Assembly (NCBI RefSeq): GCF_031178195.1
Contig: NZ_JAPSJL010000006.1
Location: forward strand, 62,001 to 126,000
DNA: 64,000 nucleotides
Source: Zhihengliuella sp.
Lineage (GTDB): Bacteria > Actinomycetota > Actinomycetes > Actinomycetales > Micrococcaceae
Direction of reading: 5' to 3'
In this document: piece by piece, positions 59,363 to 64,000 of the stretch
Layout: every line of letters begins with the position of its first letter
Numbering within the stretch: position 1 is the stretch's first letter
Notes under the pieces: model-generated
The model's database searches: none
What the model saw: the letters and a program-made list of their open reading frames with translations, nothing else
What the model was told of the DNA's origin: nothing
Program-made: the position numbers and the translations under genes

Positions 59363-61243
59363 GTGGTGCAGCACCAGCACAGCGGTCACGGCACGTCGGC
59401 GCACCAGCCGACGCTCCTGCAGACGTACGGCCGGCTCGTCCCGCATCTGAAGCCCATCCTGCCGCGGCTGATCCTCGGCCTGCTCGCGGCCCTGGGCGCC
59501 GGTCTCGTCGCGCTCACCATCCCGCAGGTCCTGCGGGTCCTGGTCAACGCGATCATCGCGGACGAGGGCACCTCCCGCGCGGTCTGGCTCGGCGTGGGCG
59601 TCGTCGCCCTCCTCGGTCTCGCCGAGGCCGGCCTGATCCTAGCCCGGCGCATCTTCGTCATCTCCCCCACCGCCGGCATCGAGACCGGCCTGCGCGTCAA
59701 CCTCTTCCGGCACCTGCAGAGCCTCCAGATCGCCTTCCACGACCGCTGGGGCTCCGGCCAGCTGCTCTCGCGCTCCATGGGAGACCTCTCGCTGCTGCGG
59801 CGCTGGCTCGCGTTCGGCTCGATCATGCTGGTCGTGTCCTCGGTAACGGTGCTGGTCGGCCTGGTGTTCATGTTCGCCTCCAGCTGGCTCCTGGGCCTCA
59901 TCTACCTCGCCGGTGCCATCCCCATCACCCTCAACGCGTTCCGCTTCCGCAGCGTCTTCCACGCCGCCAGTCGCCTCAGCCAGGACCGCGCCGGCGACCT
60001 CGCCACCACCGTGGAGGAGTCGATCCACGGCATCCGCGTCATCAAGGCGTTCGGCCGCGGCCGGGAGGCCCTGGACGGATTCCGCGAGCAGGCGCAGAAG
60101 CTCCGCGAGACGGAGATCAGCAAGGCCAAGTCGCTCGCCGGGTTCCTCATGCTCGTGGTCGCGGTCCCCGAGATCACCCTCGGCCTCGGCCTGACCGTCG
60201 GCCTCTGGCTCACGGCCACGGAACGCCTGAGCGTCGGCGAGCTCGTCGCGTTCTTCGCCACGGCGGCCGTCCTCGCCGTCCACGTCGAGGGCATCGGCAT
60301 GCTGCTGGGCATGACTCTGACCACCAAGACGGCGCTGGACCGCCACTACGAGGTCATCGACACCCCGGTCACCATCACCTCGCCCGCCGACCCCGAGCAG
60401 CCCGTGGACCCACGCGGCCACCTGGAGCTCCGGGGCGTCCGCTTCGCCTACCCGGACACGCCGCCGGGGACGCGACCGGTGATCGACGGCGTGGATCTGG
60501 AGGTCCGCCCCGGCGAGACGATGGCCCTCGTCGGCGCCACCGGATCCGGCAAGTCCACGCTCCTCGCCCTGATCCCGCGCCTCTACGAGGCGACGGAGGG
60601 CGCCGTCGTCCTGGACGGCGTGGACGTCCGCCGGTACGACGTCGGGGCCCTGCGCACCGCCGTCGCCGTCGCGTTCGAGGACACGATCCTGTTCTCGCTC
60701 TCCGTCCGCGAGAACGTCCTGCTCGGCGCGCGGCCGCGGCCCGGTCAGAGCCCGGACGAACTGCTCGCCGAGGCGCTCGACGTGGCGCAGGCGCAGTTCG
60801 TCCACGACCTGCCCGACGGCGTCGAGACCGTGATCGGCGAGGAGGGGCTCTCGCTCTCCGGCGGCCAGCGGCAGCGGCTCTCGCTCGCCCGGGCCATCGC
60901 CGCCAGCCCGCGGCTCCTGGTCCTCGACGATCCGCTGTCCGCCCTGGACGTCCGCACGGAGGAGGCGGTGACCGCCCGGCTGCGGCGCGTCCTGCGCGGG
61001 ACCAGCACGCTGATCGTGGCGCACCACCCGTCCACCGTGATGCTCGCCGACCGGGTGGCGGTGCTGCGCGATGGGCGGATCGAGGACGTCGGCACGCACG
61101 CCGAACTGCTCGCCCGCAGCGGGCACTACCGGCACATCATCACGAGCCTGGACGAGCCTCCGACCGTGGAGGACGTCCTGGCGCACGAGCCGGACGACGA
61201 CGCGTCCGCGTCGGCGTCCACGACCGAGGGAGGGCGGGCATGA
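59363..61243 (+). CDS. ABC exporter half-transporter, degenerate-site subunit
   Basis: 626 residues: six-helix type IV exporter membrane domain (about residues 30-330) and C-terminal ATPase. Walker A 'LVGATGSGKSTLLALIP', Q-loop position changed to Glu ('VAVAFEDTILFSLSVREN'), signature 'LSLSGGQRQRLSLARAI' intact, Walker B 'RLLVLDDPLSALDV' with Asp instead of catalytic Glu, H-loop 'VAHHPSTV'. It pairs with the next gene (ATGA overlap). The C-terminus is an acidic tail of about 30 residues. GTG 59363 start, or the GTG one codon later. Substrate unknown; multidrug or lipid export is typical. Confidence 0.93.
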   Translation: MVQHQHSGHGTSAHQPTLLQTYGRLVPHLKPILPRLILGLLAALGAGLVALTIPQVLRVLVNAIIADEGTSRAVWLGVGVVALLGLAEAGLILARRIFVISPTAGIETGLRVNLFRHLQSLQIAFHDRWGSGQLLSRSMGDLSLLRRWLAFGSIMLVVSSVTVLVGLVFMFASSWLLGLIYLAGAIPITLNAFRFRSVFHAASRLSQDRAGDLATTVEESIHGIRVIKAFGRGREALDGFREQAQKLRETEISKAKSLAGFLMLVVAVPEITLGLGLTVGLWLTATERLSVGELVAFFATAAVLAVHVEGIGMLLGMTLTTKTALDRHYEVIDTPVTITSPADPEQPVDPRGHLELRGVRFAYPDTPPGTRPVIDGVDLEVRPGETMALVGATGSGKSTLLALIPRLYEATEGAVVLDGVDVRRYDVGALRTAVAVAFEDTILFSLSVRENVLLGARPRPGQSPDELLAEALDVAQAQFVHDLPDGVETVIGEEGLSLSGGQRQRLSLARAIAASPRLLVLDDPLSALDVRTEEAVTARLRRVLRGTSTLIVAHHPSTVMLADRVAVLRDGRIEDVGTHAELLARSGHYRHIITSLDEPPTVEDVLAHEPDDDASASASTTEGGRA

Positions 61244-63048
61244 GCCAGCTCGGCGGCGTCGCCCACGACGACCACATCCGCTTGTCCGCCGAGGACCGGC
61301 GCCACGTCCGGCGTCGTTCCTGGCGGCTCCTGACGTCGCTGGCCGGGCCACTGAAGCTCAAGCTGGCGCTGACCGCCGTGCTGGTCATCGTCTCCAACGC
61401 GGCCCGGGCCTCGTTCCCGTTGCTGATCGCGTGGGCCATCGACTGGGCGCTGCCGCGCGTGCGCGACGGCGAGTGGTCCGCCCTCGCGCTCTCCGGCGGG
61501 CTCTACGTCCTCGCCGCGGTGACGGCCGGCGGGCTGCTGGGCTGGTACACGCTGTGCACGGCGCAGGTCAGCCAGGCGATGCTGCTGGACCTGCGGCTCC
61601 GGGTCTTCCGGCACACCCAGCGGCTCAGTCTCGAATTCCACGAGACGTACACCTCCGGGCGCGTCATCTCCCGGCAGACCTCCGACCTCGAGACCCTCCG
61701 CGAGCTGCTGGACCAGGGCGTCTCGCAGCTGGTCTCCAGCTCGGTGTTCATCGTCTTCACCGCCGCCAGCGTCTTCCTCCTCGACTGGCGCTCCGGTCTG
61801 GTGGTGCTCGGCGCCGCCGTGCCGATCTGGCTCATCTTCCGCTGGTACCAGACCCGCTCGGAGACGGTCTACCGCGAGTCGCGGGTGGTCTCGGCGCGGG
61901 TCATCACCTCGTTCGTGGAGACGATGACCGGCATCCGGGCCGTCAAGGCGTTCCGCCGCGAGGCCGCCGGGGACGCCGCCTACACGGCGCTCGCGAACGA
62001 GTACAAGGACAACACCCTCCGCACGATCTCGCTCTTCGGCGTCCTGCAGCCGACGCTCCTGCTGATCGGCAATCTCACCGTCGCGGCGGTCCTGCTGACC
62101 GGCGGCTTCCGGGTCCTCGGCGGCACCCTCGCCGTGGGCACGCTGGTGGCCCTGCTGCTCGCCTCGAAGCGGGTCTTCCAGCCGGTGGAGCAGATCGCCA
62201 TGTTCTACAACTCGCTGCAGGCGGCGACCGCCGCGCTCGAGAAGGTCTCCGGCCTCCTCGAGGAGGAGCCGTCCGTCGTCGAGCCGACCGACCCGGTGCC
62301 GCTGCCGCAGGCCGAGGGACGGATCGAGTTCCGGGACGCGGTCTTCGGGTACGGCTCCGGGCCGGTGGTGATGGACCGGTTCGACCTGACGATCGAGCCG
62401 GGGCAGACGGTCGCCGTCGTGGGGCAGACCGGTGCGGGCAAGTCCACCCTCGCCAAGCTCATCGCCCGGTTCTACGACCTCAGCGCCGGATCGCTGACGC
62501 TCGACGGCGTGGAGATCAAGGACCTGGCGGGCGAGGATCTGCGCCGCGCCGTCGTCATGGTGACGCAGGAGGCGTTCCTGTTCTCCGGCTCCGTGGCGGA
62601 CAACATCGCCCTCGGCCGGCCCGGGGCGAGCCGCGAGGAGGTGGTGCTCGCCGCCCGGTCGGTCGGCGCGCACGAGTTCATCGAGTCGCTGCCGGAGGGG
62701 TACGACACGGACGTGAACAAGCGCGGCGGGCGCGTCTCGGCCGGCCAACGCCAGCTGATCTCCTTCGCCCGCGCGTTCCTGGCGGACCCGAGGGTGCTGA
62801 TCCTCGACGAGGCCACGAGCTCGCTGGACCTGCCGAGCGAGCGGCTGGTCCAGGAGGCGCTGAACCGCCTGCTCGGCGAGCGCACGGCGTTGATCATCGC
62901 GCACCGGCTCTCCACCGTGGAGATCGCGGACCGGGTGCTGGTGGTCCACGACGGCCGGATCGTCGAGGACGGCAGTCCGGACGAGCTCATCGAGTCCGGC
63001 GGGCGCTTCGCGGCCCTGCACCGGGCCTGGCGGGACAGCCTGGTCTGA
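61240..63048 (+). CDS. ABC exporter half-transporter, catalytic-site subunit
   Basis: 602 residues, same six-helix plus ATPase layout. Walker A 'VVGQTGAGKSTLAKLIARFYDL', Q-loop 'VMVTQEAFLFSGSVADNI', signature altered to 'RVSAGQRQLISFARAF' (SAGQ instead of SGGQ), Walker B 'RVLILDEATSSLDLPSE' with the catalytic Glu, H-loop 'IIAHRLSTVE'. Together with the upstream subunit it makes one complete and one degenerate ATP site, as in heterodimeric exporters such as TM287/288 and BmrCD. ATG 61240 overlaps the previous stop; it is not listed separately in the track. Confidence 0.94.
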   Translation: MSQLGGVAHDDHIRLSAEDRRHVRRRSWRLLTSLAGPLKLKLALTAVLVIVSNAARASFPLLIAWAIDWALPRVRDGEWSALALSGGLYVLAAVTAGGLLGWYTLCTAQVSQAMLLDLRLRVFRHTQRLSLEFHETYTSGRVISRQTSDLETLRELLDQGVSQLVSSSVFIVFTAASVFLLDWRSGLVVLGAAVPIWLIFRWYQTRSETVYRESRVVSARVITSFVETMTGIRAVKAFRREAAGDAAYTALANEYKDNTLRTISLFGVLQPTLLLIGNLTVAAVLLTGGFRVLGGTLAVGTLVALLLASKRVFQPVEQIAMFYNSLQAATAALEKVSGLLEEEPSVVEPTDPVPLPQAEGRIEFRDAVFGYGSGPVVMDRFDLTIEPGQTVAVVGQTGAGKSTLAKLIARFYDLSAGSLTLDGVEIKDLAGEDLRRAVVMVTQEAFLFSGSVADNIALGRPGASREEVVLAARSVGAHEFIESLPEGYDTDVNKRGGRVSAGQRQLISFARAFLADPRVLILDEATSSLDLPSERLVQEALNRLLGERTALIIAHRLSTVEIADRVLVVHDGRIVEDGSPDELIESGGRFAALHRAWRDSLV

Positions 63049-63082
63049 CGGGGCGCTCTGTTCCGACGGGGCGCTCTGGTCC
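63047..63082. repeat. Tandem 18-bp repeat
   Basis: GACGGGGCGCTCTG(T/G)TCC occurs twice in tandem with one mismatch, followed by a truncated third copy (GACGGGCTCGG). The first copy includes the last bases of the ABC stop codon; it fills the 84-bp gap before purC. Confidence 0.6.
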
Positions 63083-63132
63083 GACGGGCTCGGCGACCGT
63101 CCGCGTCAGGCCCGAAGCGTCAGCCGGCCGGG

Positions 63133-64000
63133 TCAGGCCGTGAAGACGCTGCCTGTCAGGCGCTCGTAGGCCTCGATGTAGCGGGCGCGGGTCTTCTCGA
63201 CGATGTCGGCGGGGAGTTCCGGCGGCTCCTGCCCGCTGTGGCGGTCCCAGCCCGACTCAGCGCTGGTCAGCCAGTCCCGGACGAACTGCTTGTCGAACGA
63301 GGGCTGCGAGCGCCCCGGCTCGTACGTCTCCGCGTCCCAGAAGCGGGAGGAGTCGGGCGTGAGGACCTCGTCCCCGAGCGTGATCCGGCCCGTGACCGGG
63401 TCCATCCCGAACTCGACCTTGGTGTCGGCGAGGACGATGCCGCGATCGCGGGCGATGCGCTCCGCCGTCGTGTAGACGTCGAGCGTGAGGCGGCGCAGCT
63501 CGGCCGCGACGTCGGCGCCGACGCGCTCGACGGTCTGCTCGTAGGTGATGTTCTCGTCGTGCTCGCCGACCTCCGCCTTGGCGCTCGGCGTGAAGATCGC
63601 CGGCTCGAGCCTCGAGCCGTCCACCAGTCCCTCGGGGAGCGGGAGCGAGCAGACGGTGCGGGACTGCCGGTACTCGGCGAGCCCGGAGCCGGTGAGGTAG
63701 CCGCGGGCGATGCACTCGATCGGGTACATGTCCAGCTTGCGGCAGACCATGGCCCGGCCGGCGACCTCGGCCGGGACGTCGGTGGAGACCACGTGGTTGG
63801 GGACCTCCAGCTGTTCGAACCACCACAGGCTCAGCTGGGTCAGGACCTTGCCCTTGTCCGGGATCTCGGAGGCGAGGACGAAGTCGTAGGCGCTGATCCG
63901 GTCGCTGGCGACCACCAGCACCCGGTCGGTGATCGAGGCGTCGGCGGGCACGTACAGGTCCCGCACCTTCCCGGAGTAGACGTGCGTCCAGCCGTCCAGG
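63133..64000 (-). CDS. purC: Phosphoribosylaminoimidazole-succinocarboxamide (SAICAR) synthase, 5' end outside window
   Basis: Purine biosynthesis enzyme that joins CAIR and aspartate. The visible 289 residues read from the window edge 'LDGWTHVYSGKVRDLYVP', then 'LVVASDRISAYDFVLASEIPDKGKVLTQLSLWWFE', 'VPNHVVSTDVPAEVAGRAMVCRKLDMYPIECIARGYLTGSGL', 'GIVLADTKVEFGMDP' and 'VLTPDSSRFWD', all PurC hallmarks, ending with the C-terminal helix. The track starts at an internal GTG (63966); the frame is open to the edge and only about ten N-terminal residues are missing. It converges with the ABC exporter genes. Confidence 0.95.
   Translation of the reverse strand, partial: LDGWTHVYSGKVRDLYVPADASITDRVLVVASDRISAYDFVLASEIPDKGKVLTQLSLWWFEQLEVPNHVVSTDVPAEVAGRAMVCRKLDMYPIECIARGYLTGSGLAEYRQSRTVCSLPLPEGLVDGSRLEPAIFTPSAKAEVGEHDENITYEQTVERVGADVAAELRRLTLDVYTTAERIARDRGIVLADTKVEFGMDPVTGRITLGDEVLTPDSSRFWDAETYEPGRSQPSFDKQFVRDWLTSAESGWDRHSGQEPPELPADIVEKTRARYIEAYERLTGSVFTA

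Overview
The window is chromosomal DNA of a very high-GC actinobacterium, most likely a Micrococcales/Micrococcaceae member (Arthrobacter/Micrococcus/Citricoccus-like). Supporting this are the strong GC bias at third codon positions, the non-futalosine menaquinone genes, a system II cytochrome c assembly operon, a GlxR/Crp regulator, the small ribosomal protein bS22, a MarP-type protease and a TadE/Flp 'helicase/secretion neighbourhood'. It is almost entirely ordinary, densely packed core genome. I see no prophage, insertion sequence, CRISPR array, rRNA or tRNA. The gene order resembles two Mycobacterium tuberculosis core blocks as I remember them: Rv0496-Rv0529 (ppx, TIM-barrel protein, proC, BldC-like protein, bS22, glutaredoxin, phosphatase, resA-ccdA-resB-ccsA) and Rv3646c-Rv3683 (topA, helicase, tad genes, acs, nudix, nth, marP, crp, ridA, DUF4177, ponA2, phosphoesterase).

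Layout. 1-5 kb: an amino acid permease cut by the window edge, then menB-menE-menA (menaquinone). 5-12.4 kb: small membrane and lipoprotein genes, the RNA ligase rtcB, and a minus-strand operon phosphatase-resA-ccdA-resB-ccsB that builds c-type cytochromes, which fits a menaquinone respiratory chain. 12.7-19.4 kb: a YceI protein behind a palindromic operator, a Pro/Gln/Gly-rich membrane protein, glutaredoxin-rex (redox control), bS22, a BldC-like regulator, a class I DAHP synthase with an aromatic leader peptide and terminator, an ArsR regulator and acuC. 19.5-29 kb: ktrB-ktrA potassium uptake, proC, a dihydrofolate-reductase-like remnant, and topA-ppx-TIM-barrel protein. 29-35 kb: trhO with a translationally coupled methyltransferase, two GNATs and a DEAH helicase. 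35-40.7 kb: a Tad/Flp pilus-like operon. 40.9-49.4 kb: a family A polymerase, CoA-type nudix, nth, a membrane protein, acs, aroQ and a DUF2332 protein. 49.4-64 kb: a DesKR-like two-component system divergent from a small multidrug exporter, marP and crp back to back, nudix-ridA-DUF4177, a class A PBP with a phosphoesterase, a heterodimeric ABC exporter, and purC cut by the right edge.

Regulation is the most informative layer. The best single find is a ribosome-mediated attenuator in front of the DAHP synthase: a 19-residue leader peptide with Trp-Tyr-Ala-Tyr-Phe in a row, an overlapping 10-bp hairpin and a hairpin followed by a T run. A second is a repeated start-site arrangement, TANNNT followed by 6-8 nt and then ATG/GTG, in front of about twenty first genes; it predicts leaderless mRNAs and decides several start codons. 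A near-perfect Crp-like site precedes crp, and a weaker one precedes acs. Two further short palindromes look like operators, one before yceI and one inside the histidine kinase promoter.
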